Notes: generated by a model from the sequence alone, not told the origin. A stretch of DNA of 64,000 nucleotides from Clostridiales bacterium (GCA_004556395.1 SFHK01000009.1:8916-72915), one strand, 5' to 3'; positions 52,603 to 60,792 are shown, counted from the first letter of the stretch. A program made the numbers and translations.

Positions 52603-53643
52603 ATGAAAGCACGCGACATCGGACTCACCATCGGCCGCCTGCCCTCGGGCGCGCTCGACAACCTTGCCGACGTGCCCGGCGTGCGCGTCGGGCATGCCAC
52701 AATCGACAACGCGCGCCACAAAACCGGCGTAACCGTCGTGCTTCCCTGCGCGGAAAACCCGTTTACAAACAAATCCGTCGCCGCGTCCTTCGTGCTGAAC
52801 GGCTTCGGGAAAACGCTGGGGCTGGTGCAGGTCGACGAGCTGGGCACGCTGGAAACGCCCATTGCGCTGACGAACACACTGAACGTCGGCATCGTGCACG
52901 ACGCGCTGGTGGAATACACCTTGCGCCGCTGTGAAGCCGAGGGAATCGCCGTCACGTCGCTCAACCCCGTCGTATGCGAATGCAACGACGCGTCGCTCAA
53001 CGACATTCGCGAGCGCGCCGTGACCCGCGAGCACGTGTTCGCCGCCATCGAAGCCGCCCGCGCGGATTTCGCCGAGGGCGGCGTGGGCTGCGGCAAGGGA
53101 ACCACCTGCCACGGCCTGAAGGGCGGCGTAGGCTCCGCCTCACGCGTTCTTGAAATCGAGAGCGAGCGCTTCACGCTCGGCGTGCTCGCGCAGACAAACC
53201 ACGGCAGCCTTGCCGACCTGCAAATCGGCGGGCATCCCGTCGGCCTTGAAATCGACCGGCGCATCCGCGAGGACGCGCCGGACAAGGGAAGCTGCATCGT
53301 CATCGTCGCCACCGACCTGCCCGTTTCCAGCCGCCAGCTTCGGCGCATCGTCAAGCGCGCGGGCGCAGGCCTTGCCCGCTGCGGCTCCATCTGGGGACAC
53401 GGCAGCGGCGACGTATTCGTCGGCTTCTCCACAGCCAACCGCATCCCCGCCGACGCGCCCGCGATTCAGACCATGCGCATCCTGCGCGAAGAATGGCTCG
53501 AGCTCGCCTTCCGCGCCTGCGCGGAAGCCACCGAGGAAGCCGTCGTCAACTCGCTCCTCTCCGCCGATACCACCACCGGCTACTCCGGAAAGGTGCGCCG
53601 TAGTCTACGCGAATTCCTGCCGGACGCGCTGCGTGCGAAATGA
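52603..53643 (+). CDS. DmpA/OAT-fold P1-family aminopeptidase
   Basis: 346 residues. NTN-like self-processing peptidase of family S58 (DmpA, BapA). Key features: DVPGVRVGH near the start, NEPVGL-like TNTLNVGIVHDAL, GGVGCGKGTTCHGLKGGVGSASR, and the processing/catalytic site G229-S230 in GSCIVIVATDLP, where the precursor is cut and Ser becomes the nucleophile. It removes N-terminal residues, including D- or beta-amino acids in known members. It is nearly joined to the GH2 gene, though no functional link is evident. A terminator follows. Confidence 0.92.
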   Translation: MKARDIGLTIGRLPSGALDNLADVPGVRVGHATIDNARHKTGVTVVLPCAENPFTNKSVAASFVLNGFGKTLGLVQVDELGTLETPIALTNTLNVGIVHDALVEYTLRRCEAEGIAVTSLNPVVCECNDASLNDIRERAVTREHVFAAIEAARADFAEGGVGCGKGTTCHGLKGGVGSASRVLEIESERFTLGVLAQTNHGSLADLQIGGHPVGLEIDRRIREDAPDKGSCIVIVATDLPVSSRQLRRIVKRAGAGLARCGSIWGHGSGDVFVGFSTANRIPADAPAIQTMRILREEWLELAFRACAEATEEAVVNSLLSADTTTGYSGKVRRSLREFLPDALRAK

Positions 53644-53698
53644 ACGATCGAGTATGACGCTCCCAAAATCGAGATCCGACCTCTCGCATAAGCGCAAG

Positions 53699-53755
53699 GA
53701 CTCGCAGCCGTCATGGATATGGAAGTATCCTGCCGCTGCGAGTCTTTCATTTTAC
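53699..53755 (+). terminator. Terminator of the GH2-dmpA operon
   Basis: Ten-base-pair stem GACTCGCAGC (53699-53708) / GCTGCGAGTC (53735-53744), then TTTCATTTT. Confidence 0.8.
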
Positions 53756-53781
53756 AGTCTTCAACCGGCAAAAATTCGTCG

Positions 53782-53810
53782 TTGACAGCCGAAACACACC
53801 GTGATATAAT
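53782..53810 (+). promoter_or_regulatory. Promoter of the antisense RNA
   Basis: Perfect TTGACA (53782-53787), 17-base spacer, perfect TATAAT (53805-53810) with TGA before it. No gene with an SD follows. Confidence 0.88.
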
Positions 53811-53816
53811 AACGGC

Positions 53817-53905
53817 AGGAAGGGATGACGCTTGTGGATTGGCTTCTCCCTCCGTTATGATGAGGAGCCGCCTACCAGTTAGCGCTGGATGGCGGCTTTA
53901 ACTTT
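53817..53905 (+). ncRNA. Putative antisense RNA (antitoxin) facing the holin-like toxin
   Basis: Predicted transcript of about 90 bases from the consensus promoter to a hairpin AGCCGCC (53866-53872) / GGCGGCT (53891-53897) with tail TTAACTTT. It ends at the toxin stop codon, so the two convergent transcripts overlap across the hairpin, as in TxpA/RatA or BsrG/SR4 type I systems. Within it an 11-codon frame (53825-53860) has poor SD spacing and is not called. Confidence 0.72.
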
Positions 53906-53906
53906 A

Positions 53907-53987
53907 CTACTTATGGTTTCCGATGTGAATCGTAAAAGCCACAGTGATAATCATGAGAACAATCGCGAGAATTTCGTAATCGGTCAC
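53907..53987 (-). CDS. Putative holin-like type I toxin peptide
   Basis: 26 residues from a GTG at 53987 (an ATG two codons earlier at 53993 is closer to the SD). The peptide opens MTDYEILAIVLMII, has one membrane helix (about 5-20) and ends in IGNHK, the size and layout of the putative holin-like toxin family of Firmicutes (TxpA/BsrG-like). SD GGAGG lies eight bases before the GTG, but an upstream CCTCCC is complementary to GGGAGG with a seven-base loop, so the SD would be hidden in a stem until refolding. Promoter and antisense RNA complete a type I toxin-antitoxin locus. Too short for usual gene calling. Confidence 0.75.
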   Translation of the reverse strand: MTDYEILAIVLMIITVAFTIHIGNHK

Positions 53988-54071
53988 GACCATCACCTCC
54001 CTTTGTATGGGAGGGGTAAAAGCCAAGCGCCATCTGTTTCCTTCCTGCCGGGAACACGAGGTTCCATCGCT

Positions 54072-54100
54072 ATTATATCACAACGGTATGTGTGCGTCAA
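54072..54100 (-). promoter_or_regulatory. Promoter of the toxin mRNA
   Basis: Minus strand TTGACG (54100-54095), 17-base spacer, TGA-TATAAT (54077-54072); gives a leader of about 80 bases before the toxin. Confidence 0.8.
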
Positions 54101-54158
54101 ATTATGTTTTGCTATAGTGCCTGTCATGCATGCCGAGCAGCATTTTTAGCGGTGTATG

Positions 54159-54205
54159 CAAAAAAAACGACGCTGTATCCCGGACAAAACCGGAACAGCG
54201 TCGTT
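54159..54205 (-). terminator. Terminator of the Gfo/Idh/MocA gene
   Basis: Minus strand AACGACGCTGT (54205-54195) / ACAGCGTCGTT (54176-54166), then TTTTTT. The other side also has TTTTCTCTTT. Confidence 0.88.
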
Positions 54206-54218
54206 TTCTCTTTCTTGC

Positions 54219-55199
54219 TTACAGCGCGACCGTTCTTCCTTCTCTCTGCGCCTTATAGGCGTTCTCCATCAGCTCCGTCAGCTCGATGCCCTCCTGCGTG
54301 CCGAAGCGCACAGGCTTTCCGTACAGCGCGGAATCGATGAACTGCCTGAGCGGCGAAGGAAGCTCCTTCGGCAGCCTGGGCGTGATCCAGCCGTCGTTGC
54401 CGTCCGCCTGAAGCAGGCTCGTTTTGACGCGCACGCGGCCGTCCTCGCACAGAATCACGCCGCGAGTGCCATAGATTTCACAGATGCGCGGCGTGAACGG
54501 GGACACAAGGCTGGTCTCGGAAATCGCCATCGCGCCGCTTTCGAAGCCAATGATGCTCACCGCGTCGTCGTCCACCGTGCGTCCGGTGTGCGTCGTGAAG
54601 CGGGACTGGATGCTCACGGGCTTGCCCATGAACCAGCGGGACAGGTACATCGGATGCGCGCCGAGATCCATCATCGCGCCGCCGCCCGTGGTCTCCGGGT
54701 CATACCAGTAATCCGGCAGCCAGTTCGCCAGCGCGCCGTTGTGGCAGTTGCGCACGCGGAACAGCGTAATGTCGCCCAGCATACCCTCGTCAATCGCCTG
54801 CTTGATGAACAGGTTCTCCGGGAAGCAGCGATGCGGGAACGAAATCGTGAACACAACGCCGTTTTCCTCAATCGTCTTCGCCACGCGGCGACATTCCTCC
54901 GTCGTCAGGCACATCACCTTTTCGGTGAAGATATGCTTGTGCTCCCGCGCCGCGCGGATCATGAGATCGGCATGCATGTTGGTCGGCGAGCAGATGGCTA
55001 CCGCGTCGACGTCCGTGCGCGCAAGCACGTCATCATAGTTCTCCACGAACGGAACTTCCAGCTGCTTCGCCCATTCCCGACCGCGGTCGGGATTCTCGTC
55101 CCACACGCACGTCACGCACGCGTCCGCTTCCTTATTAAAGCTGCGGGCGTATCCCTCGGCATGCACGTGCCACTTGCTGATCATTGCTACCTTCAGCAT
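54219..55199 (-). CDS. Gfo/Idh/MocA family oxidoreductase
   Basis: 326 residues. The first strand lacks the canonical GxGxxG (MLKVAMISKWHVHAEGYAR), a variant seen in some members; the EKP position reads TEKVMCL, so Pro is Val. C-terminal GGGAMMDLGAHPMYL keeps the Asp/His pair. Function is probably NAD(P)-linked sugar or inositol-type dehydrogenation, but the changed motifs make cofactor use less certain. The start overlaps the end of phoR by seven bases, so it belongs to the nrdR-phoP-phoR transcript, an odd partner for a phosphate-type two-component system. Confidence 0.82.
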   Translation of the reverse strand: MLKVAMISKWHVHAEGYARSFNKEADACVTCVWDENPDRGREWAKQLEVPFVENYDDVLARTDVDAVAICSPTNMHADLMIRAAREHKHIFTEKVMCLTTEECRRVAKTIEENGVVFTISFPHRCFPENLFIKQAIDEGMLGDITLFRVRNCHNGALANWLPDYWYDPETTGGGAMMDLGAHPMYLSRWFMGKPVSIQSRFTTHTGRTVDDDAVSIIGFESGAMAISETSLVSPFTPRICEIYGTRGVILCEDGRVRVKTSLLQADGNDGWITPRLPKELPSPLRQFIDSALYGKPVRFGTQEGIELTELMENAYKAQREGRTVAL

Positions 55200-56971
55200 T
55201 CCGTTTCCTCCTGCTCTTCTTCCGGCTTTCCGCCCACTTCGCTTTCGGGCGCGCGCGGAAGCGTAATCAGAAATTCCGTACCCTCGCCGTATTTCGAGTG
55301 TACCTCAATCATACCGTTCATCGTGTTCACGATGTGCTTCACAATAGCCAGACCCAGACCCGTTCCGCCCATGGCGCGGGAGCGACCCTTGTCCACGCGG
55401 TAGAAGCGCTCGAACAGGCGGCTCAGATGCTCTTCCTTGATGCCGATACCCGTGTCGGCAATGATCAGGTTCACATTCGCCTTGTCCTCAAACACCTTGA
55501 TGGACACGCTGCCGCCGGTCTTGTTGTACTTGATGCCGTTCTCGATCAGGTTGATCAGGAGCTGCTTCACGCGGTCGGGATTGCCCATCACGTAGGCCGG
55601 CTTCTCGTTCGGCGCGGCGATCAGGCGCACTTCCTTCTCCTGCGCGTGAATCTTCAGAAGCTCGCAGACTTCCATCACGGCCTTATCCAGCGCAATCGGC
55701 TTGATCTCCACCTCTTCGTCGCCGGATTCCAGCTTGGTGATGGAGAGAATGTCGTTGATCAGGCGCGTCAGGCGGTCCGCTTCAATCATGATGATGTCCA
55801 GGAACTTGCGCGCCATGGTCGGGTTGTCAATCGCGCCCGCCTGCAGCGTTTCCACGAAGCCCTTGATCGACGTAAGCGGCGTCTTCATCTCATGAGACAC
55901 GTTTGCGGCGAAGTCGGTGCGCAGCTGCTCCAGCTTGCGCAGCTCGGTAATGTCCTCCACGATGACCATCGCGCCGGAGCACTTGCCCTCGCGGAACAGG
56001 CTGGACGCGTACGCGCGCAGCGGGCGGTTGCCGCCGCCCGGGCGCTTGCCGTCCATGTCGGCGGTGCACAGGTTGCCGGTGCCCATCTCCATCGCTTCAC
56101 CGATAACCTTTTCCAGCTCTTCGTTTCGGAAGACTTCGGTCAGCGAGAGCCCCTCCGCGTCCTTCACGGACACGCCGAACAGCTCGCCGCTGACGCCGTT
56201 GGCGAAGGTAATGTACTTCTCGCGATCTACGGTAATCAGACCCTGCCGCATCTGGTTCAGCATCTGGCCGAAAACGATATTTCGCCGCTGCTGGCGGAAC
56301 ACGCGATCCTGCACGCGCCCCAGCGTCGCGTTGTACTTGGCGGCCACGCTCTGCGACGCGGCGGCCACATCGGTAATGCGGCTGTCAAAGCGCCCCTCCG
56401 TGAAGTCCTCCAGCACCCTCATGGTCGATTCGACCATCTGGTCGGACAATCCCACCGTATGATCGATGATCACGAACTGCATGATGATGGCGGCCAGAAT
56501 CACCAGCACGAACACCCAAAGGTATTCGCCCAGCGCGTGCGCCCACCCCACCTGCTGCTTTCCATAGCCCAGCACGCTTCCGTCTGAAAGCGTCATGTAG
56601 GCGTAAATCAGTTTCTTTCCCGTAGAACCGGTTCGGCGGAACGTCCGCGCGCCCGCTTTTTCCTTCAAAAGCTCTTCATCCGTCGGCGCGCTCACGTCGT
56701 AGTCGAAGTTCTTATAGGCGACCGATCCATCGCTTCGGAAGTATGCAACCAGCATGCCGCCCTCGTCTGCAATCCCGTTCAGGTACTCCTCGGGATCATC
56801 CTGAAATGCCGCACTGTTCAACATCTCTGTGGACAGGCGGCATGTCAGCTTTAATTCTTCTTCTAAGATCCCGTTTTGCAGATTGGCCGCAGTGACTGAA
56901 CACGCGGTCAAAAGCAGCGCGCATACGACGAAGTTGACCAGGGTCGCCATCAGGGCGGCCCTTAATCTCAC
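55193..56971 (-). CDS. phoR: PhoR-type sensor histidine kinase
   Basis: 592 residues from a GTG at 56971 overlapping the stop of phoP (GTGA). Two membrane helices (about 5-28 and 150-172) bracket an extracytoplasmic sensor. HAMP, PAS (about 240-345, GLITVDREKYITFAN), then HisKA with phosphoacceptor His in NVSHEMKTPLTSIKGF, and HATPase_c with NLIENGIKYN, DTGIGI and GTGLGLAIVKHIV. It phosphorylates PhoP; phosphate or envelope signals are the usual inputs for this architecture. Signal not readable. Confidence 0.93.
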   Translation of the reverse strand: MRLRAALMATLVNFVVCALLLTACSVTAANLQNGILEEELKLTCRLSTEMLNSAAFQDDPEEYLNGIADEGGMLVAYFRSDGSVAYKNFDYDVSAPTDEELLKEKAGARTFRRTGSTGKKLIYAYMTLSDGSVLGYGKQQVGWAHALGEYLWVFVLVILAAIIMQFVIIDHTVGLSDQMVESTMRVLEDFTEGRFDSRITDVAAASQSVAAKYNATLGRVQDRVFRQQRRNIVFGQMLNQMRQGLITVDREKYITFANGVSGELFGVSVKDAEGLSLTEVFRNEELEKVIGEAMEMGTGNLCTADMDGKRPGGGNRPLRAYASSLFREGKCSGAMVIVEDITELRKLEQLRTDFAANVSHEMKTPLTSIKGFVETLQAGAIDNPTMARKFLDIIMIEADRLTRLINDILSITKLESGDEEVEIKPIALDKAVMEVCELLKIHAQEKEVRLIAAPNEKPAYVMGNPDRVKQLLINLIENGIKYNKTGGSVSIKVFEDKANVNLIIADTGIGIKEEHLSRLFERFYRVDKGRSRAMGGTGLGLAIVKHIVNTMNGMIEVHSKYGEGTEFLITLPRAPESEVGGKPEEEQEETEC

Positions 56972-57672
56972 AGTCTGTTTTCCTGACGATCGTTGAACTT
57001 ATAGCCGACGCCGCGAATCGTCTCGATGTAGTGCGCATCGTCGCCCAGCTTCTGACGGATGTGACGGATGTGCACATCGACAGTTCTGGTCTCGCCATAG
57101 AACTCATAGCCCCAGATGCGGTCGAGCAGGAAGTCGCGGGTGAGCACCTTGCCGCGGCTGATGACGAGCAGCTTGAGCAGCTCGAACTCCTTGAGCGTCA
57201 GAGACAACTTCTCGCCGTTGCGGAAGGCCTCGTAGTTGCCCACGTCGATCGTGAGTCCGCCAACGTGCAGGATGCCCTCATCCTCGTTCTGCGGTGCGGC
57301 GCGGCGCAGAAGCGCCTTCACGCGGGCAATCAGCTCGCGCACGGAGAAGGGCTTGGTGATGTAATCGTCCGCGCCCAGCTCGAGGCCGAGAATCTTGTCC
57401 ACTTCGTCGCCCTTGGCGGTCAGCATGATGATCGGAATATCCGCGGTGGTGGGCTGGCTCTTCAATCTTCTGCACACTTCCATACCGTCGATACCAGGCA
57501 GCATGATGTCCAGGAGAACCAACGTCGGGCGCTCGTGCGCGCAGACGACCAGCGCGTCCTCGCCCGTCGCCGCCGTCACAACGCGGTATCCGGAAGCTTC
57601 CAGGTTGAATGAAAGCAGTTCAAGAATATGGGCCTCGTCGTCAACAGCGAGAATCAGTTCGTTGTTAGCCAT
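56968..57672 (-). CDS. phoP: PhoP-type OmpR-family response regulator
   Basis: 234 residues from the ATG at 57672 (AAGGGG eight bases before); the frame open upstream overlaps nrdR. Receiver domain with D11/D12, phosphoacceptor D55 in LVLLDIMLPG and K in ITKPFS. C-terminal winged helix with LTLKEFELLKLLVISRGKVLTRDFLLDRIWGYEF region and RTVDVHIRHIRQKLGDD. It activates or represses genes when phosphorylated by PhoR. It starts 34 bases after nrdR. Confidence 0.94.
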   Translation of the reverse strand: MANNELILAVDDEAHILELLSFNLEASGYRVVTAATGEDALVVCAHERPTLVLLDIMLPGIDGMEVCRRLKSQPTTADIPIIMLTAKGDEVDKILGLELGADDYITKPFSVRELIARVKALLRRAAPQNEDEGILHVGGLTIDVGNYEAFRNGEKLSLTLKEFELLKLLVISRGKVLTRDFLLDRIWGYEFYGETRTVDVHIRHIRQKLGDDAHYIETIRGVGYKFNDRQENRL

Positions 57673-57706
57673 GTTCGTTTCCCCTTTTCTATCGTATTTG
57701 GATATA

Positions 57707-58189
57707 TCATCTGACCTCATCGTCAGCGTTTCCCTGGTTTTCACTGATCAGCCGTCCAAGCTCGTCCACAAACGTCTGAAGATCCCGGAACTGGTGATAG
57801 ACGCAGGCGAATCGCACATACGCCACCTCGTCCAGCTTCCTGAGACTTTCCATCACCATCTCGCCGATGGCCTTGGACGTGATCTCCTGTTCGGTCTCCC
57901 GATACGCGCGCCGTTCGATTTCGTCGACGACTTCGTCGATCTTCTGCCGGGAAACCGGGCGCTTCTCGCAGGCCTTGATGATGCCCGCGCGCAGCTTGTC
58001 CGCGTCAAAGAGCTGACGCGTCTTATCCTTTTTAATAACCATGAGCGGCACGGTGTCGGCCTTCTCAAAGGTTGTGAATCTGCGAAAGCACTTCTCGCAT
58101 TCGCGCCTTCTGCGGATGGAGCTTCCGTCCTCCGACTGGCGGGAATCGACCACGCGGCTGCCCACATGGCCACAGTATACGCATTTCAC
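57707..58189 (-). CDS. nrdR: Transcriptional repressor NrdR
   Basis: 160 residues from a GTG. Zinc ribbon C3/C6/C31/C34 (MKCVYCG...CEKC) and ATP-cone domain (VIKKDKTRQLFDADKLRAGIIKACEKRPVS...). NrdR senses dATP/ATP and represses ribonucleotide reductase genes. It is the first gene of a transcript that continues into phoP-phoR-gfo. The SD GAGGTAGAAGAC precedes the GTG. Confidence 0.96.
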   Translation of the reverse strand: MKCVYCGHVGSRVVDSRQSEDGSSIRRRRECEKCFRRFTTFEKADTVPLMVIKKDKTRQLFDADKLRAGIIKACEKRPVSRQKIDEVVDEIERRAYRETEQEITSKAIGEMVMESLRKLDEVAYVRFACVYHQFRDLQTFVDELGRLISENQGNADDEVR

Positions 58190-58203
58190 GTCTTCTACCT
58201 CAA

Positions 58204-58262
58204 CCCCTACGTACTATTGTTATTATACAACGATATTAACCATTCGTCCACCCCCCTACGTA
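58204..58262 (-). promoter_or_regulatory. nrdR promoter flanked by direct repeats
   Basis: Minus strand TGGACG (58250-58245), 17-base spacer, TATAAT (58227-58222). Two copies of TACGTAGGGG (58262-58253 and 58213-58204), 49 bases apart, flank it and could be an operator pair. Confidence 0.6.
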
Positions 58263-58338
58263 GAATTTGTTAATTTTAACTGATGAAATTTTCAGGCTCA
58301 GCCCGGCACTTGAACGGCGCCGGGCGCCCGTCCGACCA

Positions 58339-58584
58339 TCAGCAGGCCTCCGTTCCAATCTCCACAAGGATCACGTCGTCGCCAATTCGGTGCACGCGCT
58401 CCCATGGAATCTGGATTCCCCCGCGCGATTTTCCGAACAGCGACGACAGACTCTGGTTCCCGTCGGGCACCACAATCGCCTCAATCCGCGCGTTTTCGGT
58501 AAAGGTAACGTCGATCGGCTTTCCCAGCCGCCGCCCGTCGGAGATGTTGATAACGTCCTTCTGCTTCAGATCCGCAAAGCTCAT
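58339..58584 (-). CDS. ylmC: YlmC/YmxH family (PRC-barrel) sporulation-associated protein
   Basis: 81 residues. PRC-barrel: MSFADLKQKDVINISDGRRLGKPIDVTF, GIQIPWERVHRIGDDVILVEI. YlmC/YmxH proteins are small, conserved in spore formers and located near sigG or sigE; exact function unknown. Here it lies directly downstream of sigG, the usual neighbourhood. SD GGGGATG precedes the ATG. Confidence 0.9.
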   Translation of the reverse strand: MSFADLKQKDVINISDGRRLGKPIDVTFTENARIEAIVVPDGNQSLSSLFGKSRGGIQIPWERVHRIGDDVILVEIGTEAC

Positions 58585-58678
58585 CCGATCATCCCCTTTG
58601 CCTTCATCCTATGCCGTGCGCGCCAAACGCGTTCCAATGGGATTTATGGGCGGTTTTGCTTATAAACGCCGTATTTTT

Positions 58679-59452
58679 TCATATATATCGCCGCATTTGC
58701 GCCAGCGCGGTCTTCTCAAGGCGCGAAACCTGCGCCTGTGAGATGCCGATTTCGGAAGCGACCTCCATCTGCGTGCGCCCCTGAAAGAAGCGCCGCTCGA
58801 TAATTCCCCGCTCGCGCGCCCCCAGACGGCTCATGGCGTTCTGAATCGACAGCCTGCGCACCCAGTCGTCCTCGCTCACGCGCTCGTCCTTCACCTGATC
58901 CATCACATATACCGCGTCTCCCGCGTCCTGATACACCGGTTCCGACAGCGAAACCGGCGCCTGTATGGCCTCCATCGCCGCCGCGACGTCCTCCTCCGGC
59001 ACGTCCATTTCACGGGCTATATCCCCGATTCCCGCCTCCCTGCCATAGCGGCAGCTCAGCTCGTCCCGCGTGCGAAGCGCCCTGTAAGCGGTATCGCGAA
59101 GCGAACGGGACACGCGAATGGCGTTATTATCCCGCAGATAACGGCGAATTTCACCGATAATCATCGGCACGCAATATGTGCTCGGCCGCACGTTCAGGCT
59201 CAGATCAAAATTGTCCAGCGCCTTCATAAGCCCGATGCAGCCCACCTGAAACAGATCGTCCACATTGTCTCCGCGGTTCTGAAACCGCTGAATCACGCTC
59301 AGAACCAGCCGCAGATTTCCCTGAATCAGCTCCCGGCGCGCGTCCTTGTCGCCCGCCTGCGCTTTTTCGATCATCTCGCGCATGCTTTCCTGTGAAAGCA
59401 CCGGCAGTCTGGACGTGTCCAGCCCGCAGATTTCCACCTTTCCCGTCGCCAA
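58679..59452 (-). CDS. sigG: RNA polymerase sporulation sigma factor G
   Basis: 257 residues from a TTG at 59452, with GGGAGGTG five bases before; a GTG at 59473 is not supported by an SD. The SigG hallmark N-terminus KVEICGLDTSRLPVL is present, followed by region 2 (LVLSVIQRFQNRGDNVDDLFQVGCIGLMKALDNFDLS segment), region 3 and region 4 helix-turn-helix (QMEVASEIGISQAQVSRLEK). SigG drives late forespore genes. A forespore-type promoter lies upstream. Confidence 0.95.
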   Translation of the reverse strand: MATGKVEICGLDTSRLPVLSQESMREMIEKAQAGDKDARRELIQGNLRLVLSVIQRFQNRGDNVDDLFQVGCIGLMKALDNFDLSLNVRPSTYCVPMIIGEIRRYLRDNNAIRVSRSLRDTAYRALRTRDELSCRYGREAGIGDIAREMDVPEEDVAAAMEAIQAPVSLSEPVYQDAGDAVYVMDQVKDERVSEDDWVRRLSIQNAMSRLGARERGIIERRFFQGRTQMEVASEIGISQAQVSRLEKTALAQMRRYI

Positions 59453-59477
59453 GCAATCACCTCCCGCGATCACGACC

Positions 59478-59506
59478 AGTATTGCCAGGCAACGGAAAAG
59501 CTATGC
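59478..59506 (-). promoter_or_regulatory. Sigma-F/G-type promoter of sigG
   Basis: Minus strand GCATA (59506-59502), 15-base spacer, GGCAATACT (59486-59478). It fits the GYATA and GGnnAnAnT boxes used by forespore sigma factors, which transcribe sigG in Bacillus. Confidence 0.6.
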
Positions 59507-59675
59507 ATTTTCCCTTTTTGATTAGATTATTCTCTTAACTCATTTGTGGACATATGCTGAAAATTACGTAAATTGCTGTAATGTAAATCATTTTTAGTTC
59601 ACGTGGTTCTGAGCCGGTTTATCCGACGTCGTGTAATACTTCTTACAAAGTTTTCAATACTTTTGAAATATTCTA

Positions 59676-59704
59676 TTGACGAGTGAACCGTAAAACGGTA
59701 TAAT
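59676..59704 (+). promoter_or_regulatory. Promoter of the membrane protein gene
   Basis: TTGACG (59676-59681), 17-base spacer, TATAAT (59699-59704). Confidence 0.82.
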
Positions 59705-59761
59705 ATATATACGCCCGGCACGCAGTCGGCCGGACACGAAGGAAATACGGGAGGGTCATAT

Positions 59762-60643
59762 ATGAAAGTTATCCGAGTGATCAAGTGGATCGCGTTCGTC
59801 GCGTTCATCCTTGCGTTCCTCTTCAGCGCAACAGCCACGGGCTTCATCTACGCCGATCTGATCAAAACCGAGAAGGAGAACGGCTCCTTCACCCTGCAGA
59901 GCTTCCTCGTCGGCGATAACAACAGCGAGACCTCCTCGACGATGAGCGAGATCAAGTCCGCGCTTGCCGCCGCAGACCTGTCCTTTATGGATGTCATTCG
60001 CCACCCGATGCAGAAATACGGCATGAAACCCGAGGTCGATTCGAATGTCGTCCCCATGGTTACGCCGATCGCGACGCCCGGCGACGTCACGCCCGGCGTT
60101 GATCCTTCCGCCGAAGCGACGATGACGCCCGAGACAACGATTATGCCCGAGACAACGATTACGCCTGAAACAACCATGTCCGCGTCCGGCTCCGCCGCTT
60201 ATGATCTGACGAAGCACTCCAACCTCGTTACCGCCGTGATGAAATACGGCTCCTTCAGCTGTGAAATGAACTGGCTGCGCTTTGCGCATCTGGACAAGCT
60301 GCAGATCAACGTCCCCTATTTCGCGTCCCTCTGCGCGCTGATCGTCGCCTTCCTGATGCTGATTATCTCCAAGCCGCGCAAGACGGTATACGGCACCTTC
60401 CTGATGGTTCTCGGCTTCCTGTTCTTCCTCCTGTTCTCCTATCTGGGTCTTCTCACCTGCAAGGCCACCGCGAGCTTTGCGGATTCGCTGGTTTCCACCG
60501 ATTGGAGCCGCATCAAGTCCTTCATCGTGATCGTGTTCTCCTTCCTCGGCCTGCTCATCGGCGTTCCGATTTACTCCTGCGGCATGCGCCAGATCACCAA
60601 TAAGCGCCTGCGCAGAAAGCTGAGCCGCAGAGGTCTCCGCTGA
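59762..60643 (+). CDS. Membrane protein with Thr/Pro-rich repeat linker, unknown function
   Basis: 293 residues. N-terminal helix (about 8-30) is followed by an extracytoplasmic region of about 150 residues. This ends in a linker with hexapeptide repeats (TPETTIMPETTITPETTM, three units, encoded by 18-base near repeats). Three further helices (about 185-275) end in a basic tail (KRLRRKLSRRGLR). Three cysteines sit near the membrane segments. No family recognised. Own strong promoter and SD GGGAGGG; followed by tRNA-Leu. Confidence 0.75.
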   Translation: MKVIRVIKWIAFVAFILAFLFSATATGFIYADLIKTEKENGSFTLQSFLVGDNNSETSSTMSEIKSALAAADLSFMDVIRHPMQKYGMKPEVDSNVVPMVTPIATPGDVTPGVDPSAEATMTPETTIMPETTITPETTMSASGSAAYDLTKHSNLVTAVMKYGSFSCEMNWLRFAHLDKLQINVPYFASLCALIVAFLMLIISKPRKTVYGTFLMVLGFLFFLLFSYLGLLTCKATASFADSLVSTDWSRIKSFIVIVFSFLGLLIGVPIYSCGMRQITNKRLRRKLSRRGLR

Positions 60644-60673
60644 TTCCCTTCCGGCTCCCCGCGAGCCGGACGC

Positions 60674-60755
60674 GCTGAAATGGTGGAATGGCAGACACCG
60701 GAGACTTAAAATCTCCTGCCCACAAGGCGTGCGGGTTCGAGTCCCGCTTTCAGCA
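60674..60755 (+). tRNA. tRNA-Leu (TAA)
   Basis: 82 bases; acceptor GCTGAAA/TTTCAGC, anticodon loop CTTAAAA between GGAGA and TCTCC, long variable arm TGCCCACAAGGCG, T-arm GCGGGTTCGAGTCCCGC. Confidence 0.95.
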
Positions 60756-60758
60756 GAA

Positions 60759-60792
60759 CGCCGGGTCGATTTAATCGGCCCGGCGGTTTTTT
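60759..60792 (+). terminator. Terminator after tRNA-Leu
   Basis: CGCCGGG (60759-60765) / CCCGGCG (60779-60785), then GTTTTTT. Confidence 0.85.

Noticed and set aside
53825..53860. 11-codon frame with nearby GGAAGGG inside the antisense RNA
   Set aside because: SD is almost touching the ATG and the peptide has no feature; the RNA itself explains the promoter.
54156..55403. 415-codon plus-strand frame opposite the second Gfo/Idh gene
   Set aside because: Begins inside the terminator and has no motif; antisense shadow.
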